This document shows positions 48,018 through 58,652 of a stretch of DNA of 64,000 bases, piece after piece; positions within the stretch are counted from its first letter, which is position 1, and the number at the start of each line of letters is the position of its first letter. The notes under the pieces were generated by a model. The model made no database searches and was not told the DNA's origin. It saw only the letters and a list, made by a program, of their open reading frames with translations. This DNA is from Legionella shakespearei DSM 23087. Lineage in GTDB: Bacteria; Pseudomonadota; Gammaproteobacteria; Legionellales; Legionellaceae. A program made the position numbers and the translations under genes. The DNA is taken from assembly GCF_000373765.1 (NCBI RefSeq), contig NZ_KB892383.1:4806-68805 (forward strand), given 5' to 3'.

Positions 48018-48913
48018 TGTACAGCTCCTTGTGCAGTTAAGGCACTTATCAATAGTTTATCCAGACCGAAACAGGAGTGTCGGCTTTGATTATGGCTTAA
48101 AGGTGCATTTCTCTCGGTTTTATCAATGTCATAAAACCACAGATCACCCGCTGATGCCTGGGAGGTACAATTTAAAAATCCATCAGCGCATTTATCGAGA
48201 TAAAGTTTGGCAATTTTCAGCCCGCTGTTTTGGAAGTAACCGTTGCAATAACTGTCTGACGAAAAGGGTGATGCGTATACATCAGTACCTACGATGACTT
48301 TAAAGGGAATGGACAGTGAAGGGCGGCCTTTACCACCTAATAGCACTTCTTCATTAAATATGAGCATGTCACCCACCCGTTGTTGTTTGACGGCATCAGA
48401 GATATAACCCAACAGCCAGGCTAAACTGGTTTCAAACATACCACCATTTAATACTTCATCGGCCAATGGTGTTCCTGCACTGGAAGGGGCAATGGCAATA
48501 ACCTGAGTGATTTTACGTTTCAATGCCATAAAGCGGCCATCATAGGTTGGATTGGAAAGAATCCAACGGATAATGTTAGCACCATCAGAGTGGGTATATA
48601 CAGTGAGGGAGCTTATGTTTTTGTCGGAAATAAATTCCAGTAACTGATCTGCAACACAGAGTGCTGCATCCTTGTGCCACATGTACTGGTTGAAGTCACA
48701 ATGGGCGACAAAGTGATTTTCAGGCTTACTTAAGCCTTGAGAAACATTTTGAATAAAATCAACTTTCCAATAGCCACCGTATGCGTCTTCACGGTGATCC
48801 CGGGTACCATGGACAAAAGCAATTCCCGGATTAGAGCCTGGGTCTGGAAGAGCGTGGATTAGGGTTGAGAAAACAAAGGAAAAGAGTACCGCTAAAATGC
48901 GTTGAAGATCCAT
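48014..48913 (-). CDS. Secreted alpha/beta-hydrolase-like protein
   Basis: The product is 299 residues from ATG 48913, whose GAGG spacing is better than that of ATG 48922. The signal peptide is MDLQRILAVLFSFVFSTLIHA. GIAFVHGTRDHREDAYGG resembles the oxyanion-hole His-Gly strand of lipases, and YTHSDGANIIRW sits at the nucleophile elbow, with H-S-D-G in place of G-x-S-x-G. Several cysteines could form disulfides. A lipase or esterase role is inference. It is the first gene of a cluster with the DUF4785 protein and rmuC. Confidence 0.75.
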   Translation of the reverse strand: MDLQRILAVLFSFVFSTLIHALPDPGSNPGIAFVHGTRDHREDAYGGYWKVDFIQNVSQGLSKPENHFVAHCDFNQYMWHKDAALCVADQLLEFISDKNISSLTVYTHSDGANIIRWILSNPTYDGRFMALKRKITQVIAIAPSSAGTPLADEVLNGGMFETSLAWLLGYISDAVKQQRVGDMLIFNEEVLLGGKGRPSLSIPFKVIVGTDVYASPFSSDSYCNGYFQNSGLKIAKLYLDKCADGFLNCTSQASAGDLWFYDIDKTERNAPLSHNQSRHSCFGLDKLLISALTAQGAVQ

Positions 48914-49082
48914 TTCTGTCATGCCTCATTTAAATCAGAGACGTATCTATAACATGATTTTCAGATGAGATTCAAGTTCCTGTTCAGGTGTATCGTGATC
49001 AAATCCGACCCGCGACCGTGAGAGAATGTAGTAATAATCACCTACGTCCTGCGGCTTGTCCGCAGGATCCAGAAAATTCAGT

Positions 49083-51250
<2,168 letters not shown>

Positions 51251-51271
51251 TTTACCCCTCTCAAATCTACG

Positions 51272-51439
51272 TCTCCAAATATTGGCACCATGCCGCTTTC
51301 AGGAGAACCTTCGCGCAAAAAGACGCGCTCAGGACGACGTGGAACGGGGAATGGCAAGAGCCGTAGCCCGTATTAGCGGAGCGTAATACGGGAAATTGCC
51401 ACTTCGATCCTGTATTACGCTTCGCTAATACAGGCTACA
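51272..51439. repeat. Two adjacent palindromic repeats after ligA
   Basis: 51272-51349 is a half copy of the CGCGCAAAAAGACGCGCTCA family whose left arm is missing. 51363-51439 is a GTAGCCCGTATTAGCGGAGC...CTAATACAGGCTAC palindrome. The remaining bases to 51538 form the leader of the transporter operon. Confidence 0.82.
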
Positions 51440-51538
51440 AACCTGAGCAGATCACGTATACGAAATGATGCTCGCAAAATGGCTAAAAAAAAGGATATAC
51501 TGCTTGAATAATAAAAATAATTTGCACGGGAAAAATAA

Positions 51539-53707
51539 GTGCGGCGACTTACCTTAACAGGAGTGTTGTTCCTATTGATGCTGGGAAACCTGTATGCCGG
51601 TTCCTGGATATTAAATAATCCTTATCCTGAAAGCGAAAGTAATGAAAATATCTATTATTCTTCTTTTAGCCAGCAACCGAAAACCCTGGATCCGGCACGT
51701 TCTTATTCATCTAATGAATACCTTTTTATAGCCCAGATCTATGAGCCCCTGCTTGAATACGATTATTTTATCCGCCCCTATCAGCTTGTTCCGCTGATTA
51801 CTACAGAATTACCACGATTAAGATATCTCGATACCAAAGGAAACGAATTACCTGTGGATGCTGCGAATCCAGCATACAGTGTGTATACCCTGAATATAAA
51901 AAAAGGAATTTTATTCCAGCCGCATCCGGCTTTTGCCAAAAACAAGAAAGGAGAATACCGTTATCATCAGCTGGATGAAGATTATCTGGATGATAACGAC
52001 ATCAGCCAATTGTCTGATTTTAAATATACGGGCACGCGAGAAGTACTTGTTGATGATTTCATTTATCAGATAAAGCGTATGGCGAATCCGGCGGTAAGTT
52101 CTCCTGTTTATGGTTTAATGAGTGATTATATTCTTGGGTTTAAAGAGTTCGGCGATACCTTGCCCAAATTTGCCCTGGGAAACAGCCAGTTTGTTGATTT
52201 ACGTAATTTTCCTTTACAGGGTGTGAAAAAACTCGATGATTATACTTTTGAAATCACTTTGAAAGGGCAATATTCGCAGTTTCTGTTCTGGCTTGCCATG
52301 CCCTTTTTTTCGCCCATTCCCTGGGAAGCAGACGTCTTTTATTCCCAAAAGGGTATGGATGATAAAAATTTATCTTTTGGTTGGTACCCTGTCGGTACCG
52401 GTCCCTTTATGCTCACTGAAAATAATCCTAATAAAAGCATGCTTCTTGAGAAAAATCCTAATTATCGCGAAGTCTTTTTTCCTGCTGATGCATCTAAAAC
52501 GGATAAACAAGAGGGCTATGTCCATAATGTGGGTGAGCGTTTACCTTTGATGGATAAAGCAGTTTATACTCTGGAAAAAGAGTCCATTCCGCGTTGGAAC
52601 AAGTTTTTGCAAGGCTATTATGATGCATCCGGTATCAGTGCTGACAGTTTTGATCAGGCCATACACATCAATAAGCAGGGAGAGGCAATTCTCAGCCAAG
52701 AGATGAAAGATAAAAAAATGTATTTAACCCAAACGCTGGAACCGTCAATTTTTTATATGGGTTTTAATATGATGGATCATGTTGTCGGAGGCTACAGCGA
52801 GAAGGCGCGTAAATTAAGGCAGGCTATTTCAATAGCAGTAAATTTCGATGAAAGCATTGCCATATTTTTCAATGGTCGCGGGTTGGCAGCGCAAGGGCCC
52901 ATACCCCCGGGAATTTATGGTTTTAAAGAAGGGGAGGCAGGCATTAATCCTTACGTTTATGTATGGAAAAATAATGCCAGAAAGCGCCGTCCTTTATCTG
53001 ATGCCCGGCAATTGATGATTGAAGCAGGATACCCCAACGGTATTGATCCCAAAACAGGCAAAGCGCTGATTCTTCATTATGATGTGACAACAACGGGCAG
53101 CCCGGATGATAAGTCGCGCCTGGACTGGATGCGTAAACAGTTTGCCAGTATTGGTATTGAATTAAACGTACGTGCCACGCTTTATAACCGTTTTCAGGAA
53201 AAAATGCGGACAGGAAACGCCCAAATATACAGCTGGGGCTGGAATGCAGATTATCCTGATCCTGAAAATTTCCTTTTCCAGCTGTACAGTAAAAATGGAA
53301 AGGTAAAATTTGGTGGTGAGAATGCATCAAATTATGAAAATAAGACCTTCGATCGTTTATTTGAAGCGATGAAAAATCGCGGCAATGACGAACAAAGAGG
53401 AAAATTAATCGAGAAAATGCTGGAAATAGTGCGCCGTGATGCCCCATGGGTATGGGGAATGCACCCTGAAGATTTTGTTTTGTCTCAGGATTGGGTATCA
53501 AATATAAAACCGAATACCATTTCACTGAGCACGTTGAAGTACGTGTCCATCAATGTACCTGAACGCAACAAATTGCGCATTGAATGGAACCAACCCATTT
53601 TCTGGCCTTTGGGAGTTTTAATTTTGCTGGTGTTGGCATTAACTCTTCCTTTGGTTATTGCTTACCGCAAAAAGGAAAAGCAACCTGCACCGAGGATGAA
53701 AATATAA
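51539..53707 (+). CDS. Peptide ABC transporter substrate-binding protein (family 5) with C-terminal membrane helix
   Basis: The 722-residue protein is longer than typical DppA/OppA (about 540-600). The signal peptide is at 1-21. The family-5 strip SQQPKTLDPARSYSSNEYLF occurs near 44-63, and late strands include YSWGWNADYPDPENFLFQLY. An added C-terminal helix (FWPLGVLILLVLALTLPLVIAY) and a basic tail suggest it stays membrane-anchored. The start is GTG 51539. The stop TAA overlaps the next ATG by one base. It probably imports oligopeptides. Confidence 0.9.
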   Translation: MRRLTLTGVLFLLMLGNLYAGSWILNNPYPESESNENIYYSSFSQQPKTLDPARSYSSNEYLFIAQIYEPLLEYDYFIRPYQLVPLITTELPRLRYLDTKGNELPVDAANPAYSVYTLNIKKGILFQPHPAFAKNKKGEYRYHQLDEDYLDDNDISQLSDFKYTGTREVLVDDFIYQIKRMANPAVSSPVYGLMSDYILGFKEFGDTLPKFALGNSQFVDLRNFPLQGVKKLDDYTFEITLKGQYSQFLFWLAMPFFSPIPWEADVFYSQKGMDDKNLSFGWYPVGTGPFMLTENNPNKSMLLEKNPNYREVFFPADASKTDKQEGYVHNVGERLPLMDKAVYTLEKESIPRWNKFLQGYYDASGISADSFDQAIHINKQGEAILSQEMKDKKMYLTQTLEPSIFYMGFNMMDHVVGGYSEKARKLRQAISIAVNFDESIAIFFNGRGLAAQGPIPPGIYGFKEGEAGINPYVYVWKNNARKRRPLSDARQLMIEAGYPNGIDPKTGKALILHYDVTTTGSPDDKSRLDWMRKQFASIGIELNVRATLYNRFQEKMRTGNAQIYSWGWNADYPDPENFLFQLYSKNGKVKFGGENASNYENKTFDRLFEAMKNRGNDEQRGKLIEKMLEIVRRDAPWVWGMHPEDFVLSQDWVSNIKPNTISLSTLKYVSINVPERNKLRIEWNQPIFWPLGVLILLVLALTLPLVIAYRKKEKQPAPRMKI

Positions 53708-54684
53708 TGCTTAAGTATTTAGTGCGCCGGCTCATTTACGCTATTCCAATTCTTATAGGGATCAATCTTTTAACCTTTGTTTTGTTTTTTATGATCAATA
53801 CCCCCGATGATATTGCGCGCATGCATTTGGGCAATAAGCATGTAAGCCAAAAGGTGGTTGATGAATGGAAGATAGTACATGGTTATGATTTGCCCTTGTT
53901 TTATAATGATAAAGAAACCGGTTTGAATACCATAAAAGAAACTTTATTTTTTCAAAAATCACTGATGCTGTTCACCTTTGAATTTGGTGTTTCCGATGCA
54001 GGGCGCGACATCAGTAATGACATCAGTTACAGAATGTGGCCAAGCCTTGCTATTGCTTTGCCTGTATTGTTTTTGGGCTTATTAATCAATGTGATCTTTG
54101 CCATGAGCATGGCCTTTTTCCGTAGTACTTATCTTGATTTAACCGGAGTAGTTGTTTGTATTATCCTTATGTCTATTTCGAGTTTGTTTTACATTATTGG
54201 TGGCCAGTATTTGTTTGGTAAATTACTGCGCCTCTTCCCCATCTCTGGCTATGATGGCGGTTTTGAAGCGTTGAAATTTATAATTTTACCAGTACTGGTT
54301 GCGGTACTTGGCAATCTTGGGGCGGGGGCGAGATGGTATCGTACTTTATTTCTGGAAGAGATTCATAAAGATTATGTGAAAACAGCACGAGCCAAAGGTT
54401 TATCGGAGCAACAGGTTTTGTTTCGTCACGTATTGAAAAATGCCATGTTGCCTATTTTGACCGGGATAGTGGTGATTATCCCTTCGTTGTTTATGGGGAG
54501 CCTTGTCCTGGAATCCTTTTTTGGTGTGCCGGGTTTGGGCAGTTACATTATTGACGCCATCCAGCAGCAGGATTTTGCTATAGTGAGGGCTATGGTATTT
54601 TTGGGTTCTATTTTATATATAGTAGGGCTGATTTTAACTGACTTTTCTTATATGTTAGTAGATCCGAGGGTAAGGCTATCATGA
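53707..54684 (+). CDS. Peptide ABC transporter permease, DppB/OppB type
   Basis: The 325-residue inner-membrane protein starts MLKYLVRRLIYAIPILIGIN, the standard DppB N terminus. It has about six helices and the EAA-loop RAKGLSEQQVLFRHVLKNA, which contacts the ATPase. The true start is ATG 53707; an upstream in-frame ATG (53584) would run through the binding-protein gene. It ends just before a repeat insertion at 54710. Confidence 0.94.
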   Translation: MLKYLVRRLIYAIPILIGINLLTFVLFFMINTPDDIARMHLGNKHVSQKVVDEWKIVHGYDLPLFYNDKETGLNTIKETLFFQKSLMLFTFEFGVSDAGRDISNDISYRMWPSLAIALPVLFLGLLINVIFAMSMAFFRSTYLDLTGVVVCIILMSISSLFYIIGGQYLFGKLLRLFPISGYDGGFEALKFIILPVLVAVLGNLGAGARWYRTLFLEEIHKDYVKTARAKGLSEQQVLFRHVLKNAMLPILTGIVVIIPSLFMGSLVLESFFGVPGLGSYIIDAIQQQDFAIVRAMVFLGSILYIVGLILTDFSYMLVDPRVRLS

Positions 54685-54709
54685 TTTTATCACAGGATAC
54701 TATGAGGTT

Positions 54710-54837
54710 CATCGCCAATTCCACCGTCCCGCGGCTTGACCGCGGGATCCAGAGAACTTACTGCGAGCCTGGATTCCTGGATCCCACGGTCAAGCCACGG
54801 GACGGCGGAGCGTCGCCTGGCATTATTACAGCGGGTG
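54710..54837. repeat. Palindromic element inserted between the two permease genes
   Basis: The 128-base imperfect palindrome (CCGTCCCGCGGCTTGACCGC against GGTCAAGCCACGGGACGG) is flanked by identical 10-base repeats CTATGAGGTT at 54700-54709 and 54838-54847, as a target-site duplication would be. The core matches the 12639-12777 family. It lies inside what is otherwise a compact operon. Confidence 0.8.
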
Positions 54838-54852
54838 CTATGAGGTTTGCTT

Positions 54853-56199
54853 ATGACCTTTGACTTCTTGTGGACTGACAAATGTTTTCTGACTGTCCTG
54901 ATCATCGGGGCGCTTATTATTTTAAACAGTCTGCGTAAAGAGCATATCAGGCAATCATTCTCTATTATTGTGCACAGGCCTTTGGCTGTGAGTGCAGGCA
55001 TAGTTTTGTTACTGTTTCTTACGGTTGGGGTTTTGGATTCAATCCATTTAAAATCTGCTGCGGATGACAGTGATAACATGCAATCGCTTTTAGACAAAAT
55101 CTTGTCTCCCATTGGCAGTAATTATGAAAAAACTTATTCCGCTCCTATGTCATTGAATCTCTTTGTGACTGAAACCAAATTAACTGATGGGGTGGCTACC
55201 CAAATTTATCCTCGCTTAAAATATCCACCCGTTAGTGTTAAAACAGACTCAGATAAATCAGTCATTATTAACGCGGCACTGAAGTCAGCTTTTCTTTACA
55301 GTGCAGGTATAATGCTTGGTAGCTGGCTGCTGGTTGTTCTGATTAAACTTGCACTTCATTCCAGGAAGCCTTTCGCTTTAAGTGCAAGTGGTGTCAGTGC
55401 TTTGGTCACTATAGTGGTCTTAAGTTTTCTTGTTTTATTAAGTTACTGGTTGTCTCGATCGTTTCATGTGCTGGGCACAGGGCAAATCGGCCAGGATATC
55501 TTTTATTTCAGTGTGAAAAGTATTCGTACGGGCTTGATTATTGGTTTACTGACCACGCTGTTTATGTTGCCGCTGGCGTTATTTCTGGGAATAGTAGCGG
55601 GGTATTTTGGCGGTGTCATTGATGACATCATCCAATATGTTTATACGACGTTAAGTTCAATACCGGGTGTTCTTTTAATTACGGCATCCATTCTTTCTTT
55701 ACAAACCTATATTGCCAGCCATCCCGAACAATTTACCACTTTAGCCAAAAGTGCGGATGCACGATTGTTGGCACTGTGCCTGATTCTGGGGGTGACCAGC
55801 TGGACCAGTTTATGCCGTCTTTTGCGGGCTGAAGCTTTGAAGTTACGTGAGGTGGATTACGTGCTCGCTGCAAGAGCGCTGGGCAGCAGTTGGTTTACCA
55901 TCATGCGCAAACATTTATTACCTAATGTCATGCATATTGTTGTTATTACTCTGGTTTTGGATTTCAGTTTTCTGGTCATGGCTGAGGCTGTTTTGTCCTA
56001 TGTTGGAGTAGGGGTATCTCCAATGACAATCAGCTGGGGCAATATGATCAATGGCGCCCGTTTGGAGCTTGCCCGTGATCCACTGGTTTGGTGGCCAATA
56101 TTCGCAGCGTTCTTATTTATGTTTGTTTTAGTTCTTGCAATCAACTTATTTGCTGATGCGGTCCGGGATGCTTTTGATCCTCACCAATCAAACCGGTAA
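54853..56199 (+). CDS. Peptide ABC transporter permease, DppC/OppC type
   Basis: The 448-residue protein is larger than normal DppC (about 300) because of an extra N-terminal region with two or three more hydrophobic segments (about 10-185). The DppC core begins near 200, with an EAA loop RALGSSWFTIMRKHLLPNV and the ending NLFADAVRDAFDP. ATG 54853 has GAGG seven bases upstream. No ATP-binding subunit follows; it must be encoded elsewhere. Confidence 0.92.
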   Translation: MTFDFLWTDKCFLTVLIIGALIILNSLRKEHIRQSFSIIVHRPLAVSAGIVLLLFLTVGVLDSIHLKSAADDSDNMQSLLDKILSPIGSNYEKTYSAPMSLNLFVTETKLTDGVATQIYPRLKYPPVSVKTDSDKSVIINAALKSAFLYSAGIMLGSWLLVVLIKLALHSRKPFALSASGVSALVTIVVLSFLVLLSYWLSRSFHVLGTGQIGQDIFYFSVKSIRTGLIIGLLTTLFMLPLALFLGIVAGYFGGVIDDIIQYVYTTLSSIPGVLLITASILSLQTYIASHPEQFTTLAKSADARLLALCLILGVTSWTSLCRLLRAEALKLREVDYVLAARALGSSWFTIMRKHLLPNVMHIVVITLVLDFSFLVMAEAVLSYVGVGVSPMTISWGNMINGARLELARDPLVWWPIFAAFLFMFVLVLAINLFADAVRDAFDPHQSNR

Positions 56200-56359
56200 A
56201 GCTGTAACCCCAGTAATCAGGCTTTACTCTACACTTCCTTCAATTCTCAGGACTTTTTGTCTTTTCTGAAATAATCTTTACACAATTATGTGTTTTAAAA
56301 ATGATCAACCGGTTTATAATGTGCCACCGAGGAATTCCCCTCTTAATTCTGGAGTTACA

Positions 56360-57304
56360 ATGAATTTAGAACAAGCATTAAAAATATTAGGCTTAACGTC
56401 TGAATCAAGTCAACGTGATACTATGCAGGCTTATGTTGCATTAGCTCAACCTTACATTACTGATTCAAGCAATCCTGCTCGCGCAGAAATTGAAGAAGCG
56501 TTTAATGTAGTTACTGCGGATTGGACTGCAAGTAATTTTTTAGAGCATTATCAATCAGCGGATCTTAGCCTTTCCCGTTTTAACTGCAGGATAGCAGATA
56601 CAAAGAAACTGGATGAACCTTGCATGTTATTTTTGCATATCCCGGTAAATGTTGATTATTATACTTTAGGTATGGATCCAAAAAACTTCCATTTAGTAAC
56701 AGAGCAAACAAGTAAAGCAAGATATTGGGTTATTACCAGCGATCCTAATGATACTTCCAGCAGAGGTATACCACCTCAATCAAGTCCTGCATATGCACCA
56801 GCTCTTCAACCATTGCAAACGGGATATCAGTTTGATGCATCATACAATCGTATTCCTAATGCCCGGATGATCCCTGGTTTTATACGTTATGCATTTGAAG
56901 GAATAACTCCAAGACAGTTAATCAATGTCTTTTACTGTAATGAACGAATCTCTGTTCTGGTTCCTCATTTAAGTTCGGTCACGACAGATAGATTATCAGA
57001 CGTTAGTCCAACACATTTACGGGCCTTGCAAGACTTAAGAGACAGACAAAGACGAGAGCCCTCCGAGGACGTTCGCAGAAAATTAAACAGCGATATTACT
57101 GAATACATTGAAACTCATCTGACTGGCGAACACTATGTTGCTGAAGCAGGGGAAGTGACCATGCGATTTAGTCCAGAAGATATTCTTGCAATTCAATCTC
57201 ATATGGATAGCGTTAGAATGAGGCATTTACCTGCTCGATTTTTCGCAGCAGCGCCTGAAGGTGCGACAGCCAGTACTAGCTCATTGTCCTTCAGCAATAA
57301 ATAA
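56360..57304 (+). CDS. Hypothetical protein with J-domain-like N terminus lacking HPD (paralogue 1)
   Basis: The 314-residue protein has a start at ATG 56360, preceded by GGAG. The N terminus (MNLEQALKILGLTSESSQRD, then an MQAYVALAQPYI helix and an EIEEAFNVVTADW helix) follows the J-domain layout, but the HPD after helix II is absent. The remainder (about 75-300) is shared with the next gene, with blocks such as RYWVIT, MIPGFIRYAFEGITP and PHLSSVTTDRLSDV. The C terminus is Ser/Thr-rich. I know no named family; a Legionella-specific effector is possible. Confidence 0.8.
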   Translation: MNLEQALKILGLTSESSQRDTMQAYVALAQPYITDSSNPARAEIEEAFNVVTADWTASNFLEHYQSADLSLSRFNCRIADTKKLDEPCMLFLHIPVNVDYYTLGMDPKNFHLVTEQTSKARYWVITSDPNDTSSRGIPPQSSPAYAPALQPLQTGYQFDASYNRIPNARMIPGFIRYAFEGITPRQLINVFYCNERISVLVPHLSSVTTDRLSDVSPTHLRALQDLRDRQRREPSEDVRRKLNSDITEYIETHLTGEHYVAEAGEVTMRFSPEDILAIQSHMDSVRMRHLPARFFAAAPEGATASTSSLSFSNK

Positions 57305-57385
57305 GAGCCTTAGGTTATAACATAACTTTATCAATTCCGGTTATCTATCGTATAACTGGGAATTTTATTTAAATTCGGAATTATT

Positions 57386-58339
57386 ATGACATTAACAGAA
57401 GCATTAACTATTTTAGGATTATCTGAACTATTTACCCCTGAGAATCTTATGGTACGTTATATCCAGAAGACTTTATCCTTCAGCAAGGCGGAGTTGTCTG
57501 AAGAATCTGGCAGAACCAGGTTTGAAGCGGTTCGGCAAGCCTATCTTACCGCAGTGGCTCAACTTGGAAATAAGAGCGTTAAAGACATTGATACTGTGGG
57601 GCAATATCTGGATGGTCTTACAAGGACGCGTATGGATTTGAATACACATCAAATCGAGTTAAGCAGAGACACCAGATTGAATGAAGTAACTACTCTATAT
57701 ATGACTATTCCTGTAGACGTTTCGCGTTATAGCATGTCCTTTGATGACAGGGATTTTGATTTGGCACAGAATGTTGCTGGCAAAGGCAGATATTGGAATA
57801 TAAGCGATAAAGAGGACAGTAGAAGTTCGGCTATTGATGAAACCATGACCCGGGAAAAGATAATATTAAGTCACTTGCAAGTAGACGGTATTGGCCATAG
57901 TCCGGTACGTTTAATACCCGGTTTTCTAAGATATGAGTTCAGGAATATCACTCCAAAGATAATGATAGATGCGTTTTTTTCTGATGATTTAAAGGCTGTA
58001 ATACCCTATCTTTCGTCAGTGACTACACATCGATTATCAGCAATTGAAGAGCAACATTATCCAGTTTTGTCAGCACTTTTTGCACGGCTAAGAACCGATG
58101 GGACAAAAGCTGCAGAACAGATTATGCAATACGTCAAAAGTAATCTGGGACATGTAACAGCACCAGCAGAGCCTAAAGAGATTACTAAAGAGATTACGGA
58201 AGAACATAAAAACAGAATATTGAGACGTCTTCATAATGTAACTGGCCGAAATGGATTAGGGATGTTTGAAAGAGTGTTGCTTGATGAGGCCACTACAGGT
58301 TCTGCAAGTGCAACAACTGCGACTACTCCTACCAGATAA
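57386..58339 (+). CDS. Hypothetical protein with J-domain-like N terminus lacking HPD (paralogue 2)
   Basis: The 317-residue paralogue of the preceding gene lies 81 bases downstream in the same orientation. It begins MTLTEALTILGLSELFTPEN with a J-like helix pair (MVRYIQKTLSFSK and RFEAVRQAYLTAVAQL) and no HPD. It shares RYWNIS, LIPGFLRYEFRNITP and PYLSSVTTHRLSAI with its neighbour. The tail is Ala/Thr-rich. The pair looks like a tandem duplication that has diverged widely. Confidence 0.82.
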   Translation: MTLTEALTILGLSELFTPENLMVRYIQKTLSFSKAELSEESGRTRFEAVRQAYLTAVAQLGNKSVKDIDTVGQYLDGLTRTRMDLNTHQIELSRDTRLNEVTTLYMTIPVDVSRYSMSFDDRDFDLAQNVAGKGRYWNISDKEDSRSSAIDETMTREKIILSHLQVDGIGHSPVRLIPGFLRYEFRNITPKIMIDAFFSDDLKAVIPYLSSVTTHRLSAIEEQHYPVLSALFARLRTDGTKAAEQIMQYVKSNLGHVTAPAEPKEITKEITEEHKNRILRRLHNVTGRNGLGMFERVLLDEATTGSASATTATTPTR

Positions 58340-58347
58340 AAGATCAT

Positions 58348-58437
58348 TGTAGCCCGTATTAGGCGTCAGCCGTAATACGGGATTAGCTCATTGCCACATC
58401 GATCCCGTATTACGGCTGACGCCTAATACGGGCTACA
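58348..58437. repeat. Palindromic repeat (GTAGCCCGTATTAGGCGTCA family)
   Basis: Near-perfect arms TGTAGCCCGTATTAGGCGTC and GACGCCTAATACGGGCTACA surround a loop with ATTGCCACATCGATC. A CGTAGCCCGGTC scrap follows at 58465-58476. The rest of the 313-base gap is the dnaE leader with no gene. Confidence 0.88.
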
Positions 58438-58652
58438 CTTCCTCATCACCTCTTTGCCATTCCCGTAGCCCGGTCTTAATGGACGACGTGAATCGGCTAT
58501 CATCCGAAGCCAATTCCATCTGTGACCCGTACTGATTTGATACAAGAAAGCAGAATTGTCTACAGATTCCAAATAAAATGAAAGAGTATGTAGATTCGAT
58601 CCCTCGATTTGCGGTAAAGTTCTTATATTAAGTTTATTGAGTTTACCCCTTT

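Noticed and set aside
53584-53706. Upstream in-frame extension of the DppB-type permease
   Set aside because: It would overlap the binding-protein gene for 120 bases, and ATG 53707 gives the conserved N terminus with TAATG coupling.
54681-54863. Small open frame between the two permease genes
   Set aside because: It reads through the palindromic insertion and ends just inside the next gene; it appears to be a chance frame.
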